From Zymoseptoria tritici IPO323 (lineage: Eukaryota; Ascomycota; Dothideomycetes; Mycosphaerellales; Mycosphaerellaceae): 64,000 nucleotides of DNA. A program made the position numbers and the translations under genes. The DNA lies in assembly GCF_000219625.1 (NCBI RefSeq), contig NC_018218.1, positions 1,736,001-1,800,000 of the forward strand, in the 5' to 3' direction. Below the pieces are notes generated by a model, which was given only the letters and a program-made list of their open reading frames with translations, searched no databases and was not told the DNA's origin. This document shows, piece after piece, positions 1-11,403 of this stretch (within the stretch, counting starts at the first letter, position 1; the number at the start of each line of letters is the position of its first letter).

Positions 1-1689
1 TGTGCGCTCGCATCAGACGGCGGAAAGGCCATTGCGTGTGGTAGGTCTGATGTTCAGGTGGCAGGTGGTGTGATGTTCGCGGGACGCATGATGAAGAGGG
101 AGGCTTGAAATGTTGAGCCGCATGAAAGTTTAGGCGGCTGTCCAGCTGAGTAATCAAACATGTCCACGGATCTACAACCCCAGGCGCTTTCGATCTCATC
201 AGACGGGCGATGTCGTGCTGGCTCGCAGCCAGACTTTCAGAGCCATGCGAAGTCTACCACACACGACGAGGTGTCTGATGTCGGAGACTCCCTGCGACAG
301 TACATCCATACTAGCACATAAGTTTTCTTCCGGCACAACTCCGTTCTCAAAACAGCCGTACCAGCACATAAGTCTCCTTGCGTCACACTCCCGTTCTGAA
401 AATATCCACACCAGCTCGTAAGCTTTCTAGGTAAATGCTGACAAGATTCCATCGCACATTTCAGTCATGGAAAGATACGGCGCTCTGCAGGCTGTCCGCA
501 AATTGTCACCGGCAACGGCCAGCAACGACAGGCGAGACGTACCCATGCCCAACAAGAGGGGGGAGCATCGGCCGGATATCTCAGAGATCAATACGGGTAG
601 CTCGGCGATGCTTGCGACGAGCGTCTGAGTAACAAAAAACTTAGATTGGTCGGTCTGCATAAGAATGTTGAGCCTCTTCATCCGGGCTCTCCAACCAGGA
701 GAGTGTGGGCGGTCGGAGAGGGCAGGAATCGATGACCAGAGATTCGGCAAATCCGAGGAGGAGGGCCTAAAGCTACTTGAGACATCCGATGGTCAAACCA
801 ACGACGTTTAAGTAGACCATTGGCATGAAGAGAACTTTGGCTAGTGATGAAGTAATCATCACGAGAATTTGGTCCTGATAATGACCCCTCCCGATGGACG
901 AGGATGCTGATGTCAAAATTATTACCCGTGGCCGCAGTCCGGGTTGTAAGCTTTACATGGGAAGCTGTCATCGAGATAGAAGTTCATTGTGTACTTGGAG
1001 ATGCGAAGGCGAGTTACGACGTGGTCCAGCTGCTGAGGGCGAGGTCCTCGAAACGGGACCCGGCGTTATTGAAGGACTCGTGGAGTGCGTGATGCATGAG
1101 CAAGTCAGCAAGACGGACCGCTTCCGTCGCGGCCTGCACGACGTTACGGCATCCGTTGTCCATTTCGCACAATATATCCAGCATTCGAGGACGGTTCAGT
1201 GAACCGGTGATGTTCAGAGCAGCGGAGCCATGTCCGGACGATAGGAAGGATGGCTTTTGGAATAATTTGGCTCGTGAAAAAGTTCTGCCGCCTTCCTATC
1301 GTTCTTTCTCCCACTCACTGATGATCATCCCTCGAGGTCGACACTCCTTCTCGCATCGAAACTGTGAAGATGGTCAATCCTTCGATCTCCCGTCGTGCTG
1401 TTTCCAAATGTCATCACTGTCCCTACCTTAGCGAAATGCATTTGCAATCCCCACCTCAGTCACCTAAGGTAAGTGGATTCCGCTCGGCGCATTTGTAATC
1501 AAGAAGGAGGATTATCTAAGCACCATGGAAGTCGCGAAAGGATGAGAAAGAAGCTCGCCATTGATTAAATACTTCAGTCCTCGTGCTTTCATCTTCCTAT
1601 ACATCTTCGCAACCATCTCACTCATCAGCTCTGCACTCCCCAAGTCAGACCCTTTCACTTCGACAAATAATTCAATCACGTCAAACAAA
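1..1689. other. No gene recognised; degenerate 50-bp repeat inside
   Basis: The short open frames here overlap each other on both strands, mostly lack plausible context and match no family I recognise. The only structure I see is a degenerate tandem repeat near 263-430, listed separately. The last 150 bases or so before 1690 should be the leader of the oxidoreductase gene. Confidence 0.5.
263..430. repeat. Degenerate tandem repeat, 50-bp period
   Basis: The motif AGCACATAAG begins at 313 and again at 363, and the related AGCTCGTAAG begins at 413, so the period is exactly 50 bp. The intervening bases (a CCGTTCT core, then AAAA and a CC-ACC stretch) are also alignable between units. A weaker unit seems to precede the first. 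It looks like a decaying minisatellite with about two and a half recognisable copies. Confidence 0.6.
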
Positions 1690-2826
1690 ATGCCAAGCAA
1701 TCAAGCAGCATGGCTCGATGGCAAAGACCAGAAGTTGCGGGTGAACATCACCCCTTATAGACCTCCAGCTGTATCGATGAAGCTGACATCAACAAGGTCG
1801 CTGAAATAGCTTACACCTCGCCAGGTGCTGACGACGTCGTAATTCAGAACCATTCCTTAGCCATCAACCCTGTCGATTGGAAGATCCAGGACTCTGGTAT
1901 GTTCATCCAGAACTGGCCGACCGTAGTGGGATGCGATGTGGCCGGCGAGGTCTACGAGATTGGCTCCAACGTGACTGCCTTCAAGAAAGGAGACCGAGTC
2001 ATTGCGTATGTTCACATTCAAGTCGCCATCGTGTCGCTTTGACCATAGGTCTGACCATGCTCTCAGACATTCCATCTCTCTCGCGACCGGCGAGATCAAA
2101 GGCTCCGCTTTCCAGCTGTACTCTACTATCCCCGCCGCCACCGTGGCCATTCTCCCGTCCTCCATCTCATACAGCCAAGGTTCCGTCCTCCCCTTGGCCA
2201 TCGATACCGCCGCGGTTGGTCTCTACGCCGAAGCGGAGAAGGGCTTCTTCGGATTGCCCTACCCATCGTTGAATCCCTCCTCTTCCGGCAAGACTCTCCT
2301 GGTCTGGGGCGGTTCTTCTTCCGTTGGTGCCTTGACAATTCAGCTCGCTGTCGCTTCCGGCGTCAAAGTCGTCTCCGTTGCAAGCAAGCACAACATCGAC
2401 TTTGTCAAGTCACTCGGTGCCAGCGAAGTCCTCGATTACAAAACCTCATCTGTGGTCGAAGATGTCGTCAAAGCAGTCAAGTCGGTGGGCGGCGAATACC
2501 TCGGTACCTACGACGCCATTTCGACCAACGACTCTTTCAAGCACGTCCTTCCCATCACGGAGAAGCTGGGAGGAGGAAAACTCGCCCTGACCCTCGGTGG
2601 ACCAAAGGAGGGTGTGCCCGAGAACGTCAAGATTGCCAATGTGTTTGGCGTCAATGCAGTCACTCATCCAGTGTGGAAGGACTACATCACGCCAGCGCTT
2701 GAGCAGGGAAAGTTGAGGGCTGTTCCGGAGGCCCAGGTTGTTGGTAAGGGTCTGGAGAACGTACAGAAGGGTCTCGACGCGCTCAAGGCGGGTGTCAGCG
2801 CGAAGAAGGTCGTGGTCGAGCTTTGA
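1690..2826 (+). CDS. MDR-family NAD(P)H oxidoreductase (CipB-like)
   Basis: Exons 1690-1740, 1797-2005 and 2067-2826 give a 339-residue medium-chain dehydrogenase/reductase. Intron 1 (56 nt) and intron 2 (61 nt) both have GT-AG ends and an internal CTGAC branch site, and joining them restores one frame. The N-terminal GroES-like part carries INPVDWK, typical of the fungal CipB/zinc-binding-alcohol-dehydrogenase-like group. The Rossmann part has the cofactor loop GGSSSVGA near residues 168-176, followed by VVSVASKHN. I see no clear Cys/His set for a catalytic zinc, so it is probably a quinone- or enoyl-reductase-type enzyme; the substrate is unknown. The next gene on the same strand is also a reductase (SDR), but they are 480 bp apart with separate promoters and nothing shows a shared pathway. 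Confidence 0.9.
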
Positions 2827-3309
2827 GGTCTGAATGAATGGATGATGTTGAGCTTGCTCAACGGATTGTCGTGGGTTCATAAGACGGATTCCAACGCTGA
2901 TGATGAATCGACGAAATGATAATGAAAATGGGACATTGAGATGCCTGCATGTTTCACGAGGTCGAGGTCCTGACGAGATGATCATTAATCAGGTGTTAAG
3001 CGTGTGCTGTGTAACGGTGGCATCCGACGACTTACCAATCTCCGGGCCTATGGAAACCTGGCCGTGAGCTTTGTCTCTTCACATACGGTCGGCTTTATCG
3101 TGGTTTAGCTTTACGCTAGCGAGGTGCTCATTCCTGAAGGAGTATCCCAATCGTTTCGTCCTAACTCCGTGAACGTAACTCCGCGCGCAACTACAAGCGT
3201 GTGCGATTCAGCAGTTGGCTGCGGTCTCTGGGAGGCATAAGTACCTTGACCATGACACCTCAGCCTTGACAGAATCCATCAACGATACCGACCACGAAGA
3301 CAACTGAAG
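2827..3309. other. Intergenic, 3' end of MDR gene and promoter of SDR gene
   Basis: About 480 bp between two same-strand oxidoreductase genes. I see no coding signal or repeat. It should hold the terminator of the first gene and the promoter of the second. Confidence 0.5.
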
Positions 3310-4239
3310 ATGGCAGCTCAAAACATGGCAAAGAAGACGATCACTCTTGTCACGGGCGGTATGTTCCACTGACATATGCGATGCCTGAGCTGAGCTGACG
3401 GGCTGCAGGCAACGGAGGCATCGGGTTCGAGGTTGTATCACAGCTCATGGCAGCGTCCAACAACCACGTCCTTCTTGGCGCCCGCTCGATCGAGAAAGGT
3501 AGTGCTGCTGTGAAGGATCTCGAGTCCAGGAAGCTTGCTGGCACCGTCGAGCTCTTGAAGTTGGATGTTTCAGACGAACAGTCCATTGAGAATGCGGCCA
3601 AGCAGGTTGAGGAGAAGCACGGCAGGTGAGAAGCAATCTCTGTCTGTTTCTTTGAGACACATCAACTGATCGCCCACTTTCAGAATCGATGGTCTCGTCA
3701 ACAATGCTGCGATCTCCCAAGTTGAAGGTCTACCACTTTCCAAACAAATGGCCATCTGCTACCAGACAAACGTCATCGGCGTCCAGTTGATGGGCGAAAA
3801 TTTCGCTCCATTGCTCAAGAAGTCCAGCGGGACACCTCGCATCGTGAACGTCAGCTCAGGTGTGGGTTCCATCACGCAAAAGATGGATCCCAAGTCAAGA
3901 AGCTACGACCTGCAGTATCCCCAGTATCGCGCGAGCAAAGCCGCGTTGAACATGATCACAGCTTGGTAAGTCCAACTCGAAGTGCATGCGCCATCACTGG
4001 GGGCTTTGTTGACGAGAGTCCATCCATACAGTCAATGCCGGGAGTACCGCGACGACGGCTTCAAAATCTTTGCGTATTGCCCGGGCTTCACAGTCTCCAA
4101 CTTGAGCTCGATGAATGTCAGCGCAAACGGAGCGAAGCCGACGAGTGAGGGCGCTGCTCCTATCGTGGCTCTGCTGCGTGGAGACAGGGATGGAGACCAC
4201 GGAAAGTTTGTGCATGCGACAGGCGAGTACGCTTGGTAA
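3310..4239 (+). CDS. Short-chain dehydrogenase/reductase (carbonyl-reductase-like)
   Basis: Exons 3310-3358, 3409-3625, 3684-3965 and 4032-4239 encode 251 residues, the usual SDR length. The three introns of 50, 58 and 66 nt all have GT-AG ends. The dinucleotide loop TLVTGGNGGIGFE is split by intron 1 and restored by splicing. Other classical motifs are the LDVSD adenine-site aspartate region, NNAA, the catalytic serine in VNVSSGVGS and the catalytic pair in YRASK, followed by CPGFTVSNLS, characteristic of fungal carbonyl-reductase-like SDRs. The motifs suggest NADP(H)-linked reduction of a small carbonyl compound in the cytosol. The substrate cannot be told from sequence. An isolated ATG at 3325 offers an alternative start five residues in. 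Confidence 0.9.
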
Positions 4240-4457
4240 AGGAGACTCTTTTGCAACGGTGTGCCGCTAAGGTCGTTGGAACACGCCGAGTCGTTCTCAG
4301 AACAGCCGCAGCCTGTGGTGGCGCCTACGAAAGCTCGCATGGTGCATATGAACCAAATCATCAGTCCAATTCGACTTTTTGGGGTAATTTTCAAAAGCTC
4401 CAAACGCACGCGCTCACCACTGCAGCGCTCCTCACTAGCCGTTCGACTTCATACCTG

Positions 4458-5779
4458 CTAAGTCCCTCCCCACACTCCAATCGCATCTTCAACATCATCT
4501 CCACTAGCATCTCCAAGCTCCACGACCAGATTGGGCGCATACATGCCCCTCCCGGCCCTCCACATCCTCACCCTCAGAATCTTCTTCTTGCCCAAGTCCG
4601 CCTGATGCTGAATCAACAACCACATCACGCCTCGCAGATTCGGACTCGCCAGAATCATCTCGAAACCAAACGAGCCGGGCGTCAGATCAAGGCCTGGCCA
4701 TTCGGGTGCTTTGTCGCCTACGTTGTGGTATGCGGTGATCTTCTCGATTGCTGCTTGCGTGTCTTTGTTGATGATGCCGCGTTGGAAGATCCATTTCAGA
4801 CCGCGGCGTTGGACCTCGTTAGTGAGATGCTTCCAGGTGAGATAATTGACGTCGGACCACTGACGAAGTTCAGGGAGGGGAAGAGGATGGCCGCTAGCGA
4901 GGTGAATTGGTTAGCCTTGAACGTCTACGAAAAGCAATCAGAATGCCGTTGGAGCACAGTACTAACTTCTCGTCTTCCCACGGGATCTGGCTGCCGCGAG
5001 CTTTCTCGACCTGATACGCAGGACCAGCGTTGTCGTTGGCCATCAGAATGCCATAGTCTGGCCAGTAGACATTGATGTACTGCCCGTTGGTGATCTGTTC
5101 AAGGTCGTCAGTACATAGTATTGCGCTCATCTCAACGGCCTGCGAGCGGCATATCATACGGGATAGGTCGTGCCATCGATGACACGCTCGTGCCAATGGT
5201 ACCATTCGACATTCGCCGCTGGAAGGAGCAGTTCTGGCACACCCAGACCTGGTACCTGAATCAAGTGTTAGCGTTTACTTTCATGCCGTCATCTACTCGA
5301 TAACTCCAACGTACAATGTCGGACGCGAAGGACATGTATGCCCAGCGTTGGCTAGTCTCATGTCCCTGCCAGCCCCATTCCTCCATGGAAGCGTAGTCGG
5401 TCCATCGCGAAACAGCAAGAGGACCGGCTAGAAGGGGGTCGTCCAGATAGCAGAGGAGCGTCTCGCCTTTCTTCTTCTCGTTTTCAACATCCAAGGGCGT
5501 CTTGTTGAAGATGGGTGGAACGGAAGTGAAGTTGGAGTCGAGGTCTAGACGTCTGCGCTCAAGATCATCGCTTTGATCGGACCAGGCGTGGACGCTGGTG
5601 GTCGTGCTGATCTCGTCTGATGCATGGTCACTGGGACGTTGGTGAATGTTGGCGAGGTCGAGCTCCGATGCCGAGAATGAGTGGTGGTGGTAGAAGGCGA
5701 AGATGGCGATGAGGACGATTGCAGCAATGACGACGACCCTGTGGAGTCGCATGCCCTGCAGTACACCTCGCTGAGCCAT
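4458..5779 (-). CDS. Conserved fungal type II membrane protein, unknown function
   Basis: Exons on the minus strand are 5315-5779, 5160-5255, 4967-5094 and 4458-4893, giving 374 residues in one frame. The three introns are GT-AG, and the last contains a CTAAC branch site. The chosen start gives a short basic N-terminus and one transmembrane helix near residues 13-29 (VVVIAAIVLIAIFAFY), with the rest of the chain expected on the lumenal or outer side. The downstream domain is rich in Trp and Tyr (VEWYHWHERV, INVYWPDYG, WSDVNYLTWKHL) and ends with WPGLDLTPGSFGFEMIL and RGVMWLLIQH. I recall this pattern from uncharacterised proteins of many Pezizomycotina but know no assigned function or Pfam domain. 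An in-frame ATG at 6082 would add about 100 low-complexity residues and is less likely. Confidence 0.8.
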
Positions 5780-7064
5780 ATTGACTGGGTTCGATGCAGA
5801 GTATCGTAGCACGGTAATCGTCGTCGACGCTCGGCGGGACCGTGTTCGATGGAGACCGTTTCGAGATCTGTAATCGTTTTGTGCGACCGATATTGCAAGT
5901 ACAAGCACCTTTTTGATCGCGCTCCTGAGAGTGTCCTTCTCTGATGTAGTCGGTGGTCTGCGAGTTTTTTGGGCTGTTGTTCTTGCTGTGGCCGAAACGA
6001 TCGGGAAGCTTTGCTGATGTTTAGAAGTAGCAAGAAACAGAGCATATGGAAGCCGTTGCATGAGACAGAACAGCAAACACATGTGCCACTAGTCGCCATG
6101 CCGTCCAACATGCACAGCAGAACGGACCCCGACAGCCAGAAATCTGAGTGAAGCACGTGAAACTGGACGTGTTGTCTCGTGCTCCGGCAGATGCAGCATC
6201 CCCTGTTCATGGTAGCCTGTCTTCGATCTTTAGCAGCGAGAGAAGAAAGAAAGTAACAACGTTCGAGCGGATCGTGAATCTGTAACTGGAACAAGGGTAA
6301 AGAGAATGACGTTTATAACAGCCCTTGGCGAGCAGCGATTGTCGTCTCCTTCCGCGTCTGCTCGAAAGCGAGATCGCAAGCGCACAGCAGAGAGCGAAGA
6401 GTAACGCAGTATTGAAAGCAGAAGCAGAGAAGCAGCCACGATAGGAGCGGGCGCCACACCGGACGGTCGCCTACCCAGGCCCCTCAACACGTCGCTACGC
6501 TTCATAAACAATATGAAGACTGCTGTCAAGTCAGCCGACCTGTGTACCTTGGTAGACCTACGCCGAGAATGATGCTTGCCTGTCCGTTCGATCATCTATA
6601 CATTCAGCGCCACGGCGCCCTCCCATCAATCGTACATGCGGCGTGTTGCCGCCCATTTTCCCGTCAAGAATATGTTTGTCTCAACACATCCGACTCCCTT
6701 GACCAGAGCAGAGAGCGAAAGCAAATGCTGAAACACCTTTCGCCAGAAGAATACATTTCGCGTCCGGTACGACTTGTGTATGGGTCCTGTTCCGCAATGC
6801 GCCTTGACTCCTGCAAGCGCCAGACGAAGAAAGGAGTGAGTGACCAAGTATTGTAGTGAATCCAGTCACAAAGGATATCAGAAAGTGGCGTCTTCTGCCT
6901 GCCGTCATCGTGTCCGCCGGACCAGCTGAGGCCGTCCCGGCTGCATCTCCCTCAGGCGGTCTAGTCCTTTCGAACATGATGGTTGTGGACGCAAATCGTG
7001 ACCCTTGGGACGGAGAGCAGAGCCCTGTGGAATTTCGAAAACGCTTGTCGTTGTACGAAGCAAT
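5780..7064. other. Intergenic, no gene recognised
   Basis: Roughly 1.3 kb between the 5' end of the membrane-protein gene and the 3' end of the PPZ-type phosphatase gene, both on the minus strand. Open frames here are short and unsupported. The part next to 5780 should be the promoter and leader of the membrane-protein gene. Confidence 0.5.
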
Positions 7065-8790
7065 TTAGTAACTCTGAGGGAACTGGCTGGCGGGCTAGAC
7101 ATGAGAGGTGTTAGCATGTGAAGCTTCCTTATCATCTGGCAATGAAGAGGTAACTCACCGGGCTGTTCAGCATGCTCTGTCGTTTGTTTCGTCCTTTTTT
7201 GATGTGGCTCTTCAAAGCACTGGAGTCCAGCGGTTTCAGCAGCTCGAAAGAACACAGCAACTCGCCAGAAACGCTCATCACGGCGCCCCAATTATCAAAT
7301 TCGCCACAGTACTGTGATGAGATTAGTCTCACAATCGTTGGTCAACGGTCTGACATGCATCGAATACTCACATTGGGAGCAGAGAAAACAGTGACCAGAA
7401 TTCTCTCCTGGAAGAATTCGTAACCATCTTCAACAACCATATGCGCACGGCAAACGAGGTCGAAGTCGTGCTTTTGCAGAAATTCCATGATGACCTTCTT
7501 TCCGAAGCAATAGCTGACACCTCTTTCGTTCGCCTCCCAGTCTGCTTCCATATCCGCTGGATCGGACCAAAGCAGATCGTTGAGCAAGCCGTAGTCTGGC
7601 ACATCCGTCGGTCGCGCAATGTTGCGGATGTCGTCCATGTGAGAGAGCGAGGGCGAAAGACCGCCGTGAACGCAGAAGATTTTCCCGGCCACAATGGCGG
7701 CAATGGGCAACGTGTTGAAGGTATCAACGAACGTCTTCCAGACCTTGACATTGCACCTTCGCTTGCATTCGTCGTAAAAGCCATAGACACGCGTGACGTT
7801 GGCGCACTCGTGGTTGCCGCGAAGGAGGAAGAAGTTCTCGGGGAATCGCAATTTGTAGCACAACAGCAGCAGAATCGTCTCCAAGCTCTGCTTGCCACGA
7901 TCAACGTAGTCGCCGAGGAACAGGTAGTTGCTATTTGGAGGGAAGCCACACATCTCGAACATGCGAATCAAGTCGGTGTACTGGCCATGCACGTCGCCAA
8001 CAATCTTCACTGGCGGCGAGAGCTCCAGCAGTGCCGGCTGTGACAAGAACAACTCCCGAGCAGCATTGCAGATGGCGGTAATTTCGGCATTTTTGAGGCA
8101 CACGGTCTTGGTGACTTTCCCGGCATAACCAGCATCCACGAGACGCTTGATCATGTCATCCAGATCGGCGGTTTTCAGAGCACCTATTTCCATGTTACCG
8201 GGAGTGGAGTTGGATCGTACTTCGGGTGCTTCAGCAATGGCAAGCACTGCAGCGGCGCCTTGGCCTGTGGGAGCTGGCTTCTTAACCAGAATAGATTCCG
8301 TCGGCTCCTTGGTGTGCGTTTGGTGAATATTGCCTTGCGGCGGCGCGTCCGAGACTGCATCTATCTCGCCATTGCGTTGAGCTTCTGTCAGGTCGCTGTG
8401 ACCAGCGCCAACGCTGGAGGACATGGTCGGCGAAGGTGGTGGCTGAGCATCGTCCTCCTCCGCGAGGCTACCGCGACGAGGCGTCTCAGAGAAGGATGCG
8501 GAGCCTCGTGTTTGCCTCTGCGATGATCGACCGCTAGTCGCAGACTTGATGGATTGTGAATCGACCTTGTCTACACTTGTCGAAGAGGCGTCTCCTGGAA
8601 GATTGCTTGAAGATCCTCGCGGGCTGTCTGTAGAGCTTTTGCCGGGTATCTTTGTGCGAAGAGCTGTGCGAAATGAGCGAGATGACTCTTTTGTATCGGA
8701 CTTGCTGAAGGAAGGGTAGGAGTCGAGGCTGGGTCCACTGGACGATTGTGATCCCTTTCCATCCTTCTCTTTGGAGGGCTGGTTACCCAT
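7065..8790 (-). CDS. PPZ1: PPZ-type Ser/Thr protein phosphatase catalytic subunit
   Basis: Exons 7372-8790, 7159-7311 and 7065-7094 on the minus strand encode 533 residues. The protein begins MGNQPSKEK, a good N-myristoylation signal (Gly2). It continues with a Ser/Thr-rich disordered arm of about 200 residues and then a PP1-like catalytic domain. The metal and phosphate motifs are present: GDVHGQ (265-270), GDYVDRG (293-299), RGNHE (324-328) and HGGLSP (375-380). This arrangement defines the fungal PPZ family, which in yeast controls potassium/sodium homeostasis and cell-wall integrity through Trk transporters and is restrained by Hal3/Vhs3. The two 3' introns lie at AN|YCGEF and SP|PASQ, the tail expected for the family. 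The same exon structure rules out ordinary PP1 (Glc7), which lacks the long N-terminal arm. Confidence 0.93.
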
Positions 8791-9694
8791 GCTGGCGATC
8801 CCCTCTTGATGCGATGCCGGAGGCTACGCTGCGACGTGACGTGGTTCGGTGTGGCCTTGATGTGGTAAAAATGCGACCGTAGCGGTTGTGATGATGGAGA
8901 TGAGCGTCGATGCGATTGTCGAAGTATCGAGGAGGATGGCACAGTCTCTCCAGGAATTCCAAGGCGGTGCGCGTCGGGGAGGAGTCGCTATCGATGTCGC
9001 ATAGAAGCAGCAGCGATTGCGTCGGCGGGGACAGACTCGCGCCTGCGGTAGTGGGGTGTGGAGAAGCTGCGGGGAGGAGGAGACAGTGCGGAGGCAGTGA
9101 CGGCGGAGCGTGTCAGCGGCGGGAGGTGAAGTCGGAGTGAAACTGGGGGAAGTCGTTCGTCGTTGTCGATGCGTCAGGATGGAGGTGGTGGTTGTATATG
9201 CAGAACAGACAGCTGAAAGGCAGAACCGAATGGGGCCAAGAAGCTGGGTCGGTTTCGAGCTATACTCGTCAGTGTCTACATCACGCGGAGGGTCGCTTTT
9301 TGCACCGCGGCGCAGTTCTATCGCGAGACCGGAATGATCGAGAGCAGACTGACAGACAAAGACAAATCAAGGCGTACGTTCAGTCGTCAGGCAGGGATGT
9401 TGCTGTTCGGGGAACGCGTTCATGCGATGAGTCGCAGCCATGACAAGGAGAGCTGAGGTCCAGACCAGGGCCCACGTAAGCAAGCAGTTCGCAGATCCCC
9501 TTAGATAGCAGTGGCTTGGGAGTTCTATCGGATACAACAACCATGCCATGCCTCTGCATGAGCATGCTTGCACAAGGTACGACATTCACACAAAAAGTCA
9601 CCAGGAGATGTGCACGCGGATAATCGTCCTGACCTATGCTGCTCATGGCCGCTGAATCTGTACATTCGATCACGACCTTGATCCTGTATCTATC
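8791..9694. other. PPZ promoter/leader and COX10 downstream region
   Basis: About 900 bp lie between two minus-strand genes. The part next to 8791 is the leader and promoter of the phosphatase gene; the part next to 9694 is the 3' flank of COX10. A run of G/A-rich short repeats occurs near 9040-9190. No credible coding sequence. Confidence 0.5.
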
Positions 9695-11182
9695 TTACAG
9701 TTCCTCTTCCTCCCAGTCCTCCTCGAGCTCTGGATGGCCATAAATCCCAGCCCATATGCGATCCCATAACCCCTTCTTCTGCACCATGGCTAATACCAGC
9801 ACGATTGGCAACTGCCAGACACTCGCCCAGAACAATGCCCTCGCGGAACCCTTCTCGCCGTTCAGCCTCCACATCCTGATCGCTTCCCGCAGCATCCACG
9901 CATTCGCAACACCGCTCGTCACGACAAACGCCCTGTCCGTGAGCTCATAGTAGCTCAATCCTGCGCAGATTGGGAACATGACCAGACTATACCTCAGCGA
10001 CACTCGACATGCCATGGGCATGTTCGTAGACGTCAACATCTTGTAACCCGCGCCAGCGTACTCCTTCCGGACTCCGTACGACAAGGCGAAGAAGTGCGGA
10101 AATTGCCACGCGAACAGCAGTCCTGCAATCAACCATCCTCCGATTGCCTGCTCTGTGAACAGCAGCTCCTGTGCCTCTTCCCATACACTGGTCGAGGACG
10201 CTTGCATCGCATTCTTGGTGCTGTACTGACTGGCAGCCGCACACCATCCCATGAGCGGAGGAATGGCTCCAACGATAGCCCCAATCCACGTGTTGACGGG
10301 ATGTATTCGTTTCGAGAATGTGTAGGCAAACGCGTAGAGAGCGATGTTTCCGGCGCCCAGTATCGATGTCGTAGGATTGACTCCGTACCATAGCAGCCCA
10401 GACCCAACCATGCCCGTTGCAATGGCGAACACCAAAGCTGCTCGCTTGCTGACCAGTCCTCTTACCAGTGGCCTATTCTTTGTCCGACTCATCTTCGCAT
10501 CGTGTTGTGGCTCGAAAAGCATATTCAAGGTATTCGCAGACGCAATACATGCGAATGTGCCGGTCGTGAGGAATAGCAGGGTGAGGGTACTGAGAGAAGG
10601 CGCATCGGTAACGGAAGTGCTCAGTAGAGCTGGGACCGGATAGATCGAGTATGATGCCGTGGTTGTGAGGACGATAAGAAAAGCCAGGCGTGGTTTCGTC
10701 AAGGCCAGGTAGGTGGAGAATAATCGCCGTAAAGACTTCTCCGGTGCGGCCGCTGCGTCATGTGATAGCGATGATGATGCATCTGGTGGTAAAGGAACAT
10801 CTCCTGCCGCATCCAAAACACTTGCAGCCTCTTTTAATCGCTTCCGTCGGCGATGTGGTAGCTCCTCGATTGTGGGCGGTGCGCTCCCGTGCGAGTCTGC
10901 CGTGGCAGATTGAGTTGCGTCTCTGACTCCGTCTCTTGCTAATGCGACTTTCGAAAGCGTTCCTGATTTCGCTAATCTTTGTCCATGGAATGCATTGGCC
11001 CAGAAGAATCTCCTGTCCACCTCCTCATCTTTCAATGCGGCGATCTGCCTGGTCCGTATCGCGCGAGAGAATGGGCGTTTTTGAGATGCGTTCAAACGAG
11101 CGAGCCGGCTCGCGCATCGATGACATATCGAGGTGCCGTTCCAGGAGACCTGCACTGCCGTCAGTGGCAGGCGGAGGAGCAT
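9695..11182 (-). CDS. COX10: Protoheme IX farnesyltransferase, mitochondrial (COX10)
   Basis: A single exon of 495 residues. COX10 farnesylates haem b to haem O in the inner mitochondrial membrane, the first step towards haem A of cytochrome c oxidase. The N-terminus is Arg/Ser-rich with no acidic residues for the first 50 positions, as expected for a matrix-targeting signal. The UbiA-type core starts with LTKPRLAFLIV near residue 161. The polar prenyl-diphosphate motif is NMLFEPQHDAKMSRTKNRPL (about 219-238), and the second loop has SKRIHPVNTWIGAIVGAIPP. Seven to nine hydrophobic segments follow. The C-terminus is acidic (EEDWEEEEL). The neighbouring minus-strand gene is also predicted to be mitochondrial, and PET117, another oxidase assembly factor, lies 17 kb away. 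Confidence 0.96.
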   Translation of the reverse strand: MLLRLPLTAVQVSWNGTSICHRCASRLARLNASQKRPFSRAIRTRQIAALKDEEVDRRFFWANAFHGQRLAKSGTLSKVALARDGVRDATQSATADSHGSAPPTIEELPHRRRKRLKEAASVLDAAGDVPLPPDASSSLSHDAAAAPEKSLRRLFSTYLALTKPRLAFLIVLTTTASYSIYPVPALLSTSVTDAPSLSTLTLLFLTTGTFACIASANTLNMLFEPQHDAKMSRTKNRPLVRGLVSKRAALVFAIATGMVGSGLLWYGVNPTTSILGAGNIALYAFAYTFSKRIHPVNTWIGAIVGAIPPLMGWCAAASQYSTKNAMQASSTSVWEEAQELLFTEQAIGGWLIAGLLFAWQFPHFFALSYGVRKEYAGAGYKMLTSTNMPMACRVSLRYSLVMFPICAGLSYYELTDRAFVVTSGVANAWMLREAIRMWRLNGEKGSARALFWASVWQLPIVLVLAMVQKKGLWDRIWAGIYGHPELEEDWEEEEL

Positions 11183-11403
11183 TGAGGGAGGTGTGCTGCG
11201 ACATTCAGTTCATCATTGATCGTCGTCAAACAGTCAAATGATTGAAGTCAAACTTCCGGAGAGTCGGCGAATCATCACACGGGTAAAGCCGGGTTGCAGT
11301 ACGATCACATTAAACAAGACCAGACAATTTGCAGTATACATTATTATGCCTGCGTGACAATACAAGGTCTCGGTAGGTATACACTTCGTAGTCTATACAT
11401 TGT

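Noticed and set aside
1690..4239. Secondary-metabolite cluster suggested by adjacent MDR and SDR genes
   Set aside because: No polyketide synthase, peptide synthetase, terpene synthase or cluster regulator is nearby; both are ordinary redox families.
5780..6082. N-terminal extension of the type II membrane protein from an ATG at 6082
   Set aside because: The extra 101 residues are low-complexity and would bury the signal-anchor in the middle of the chain.
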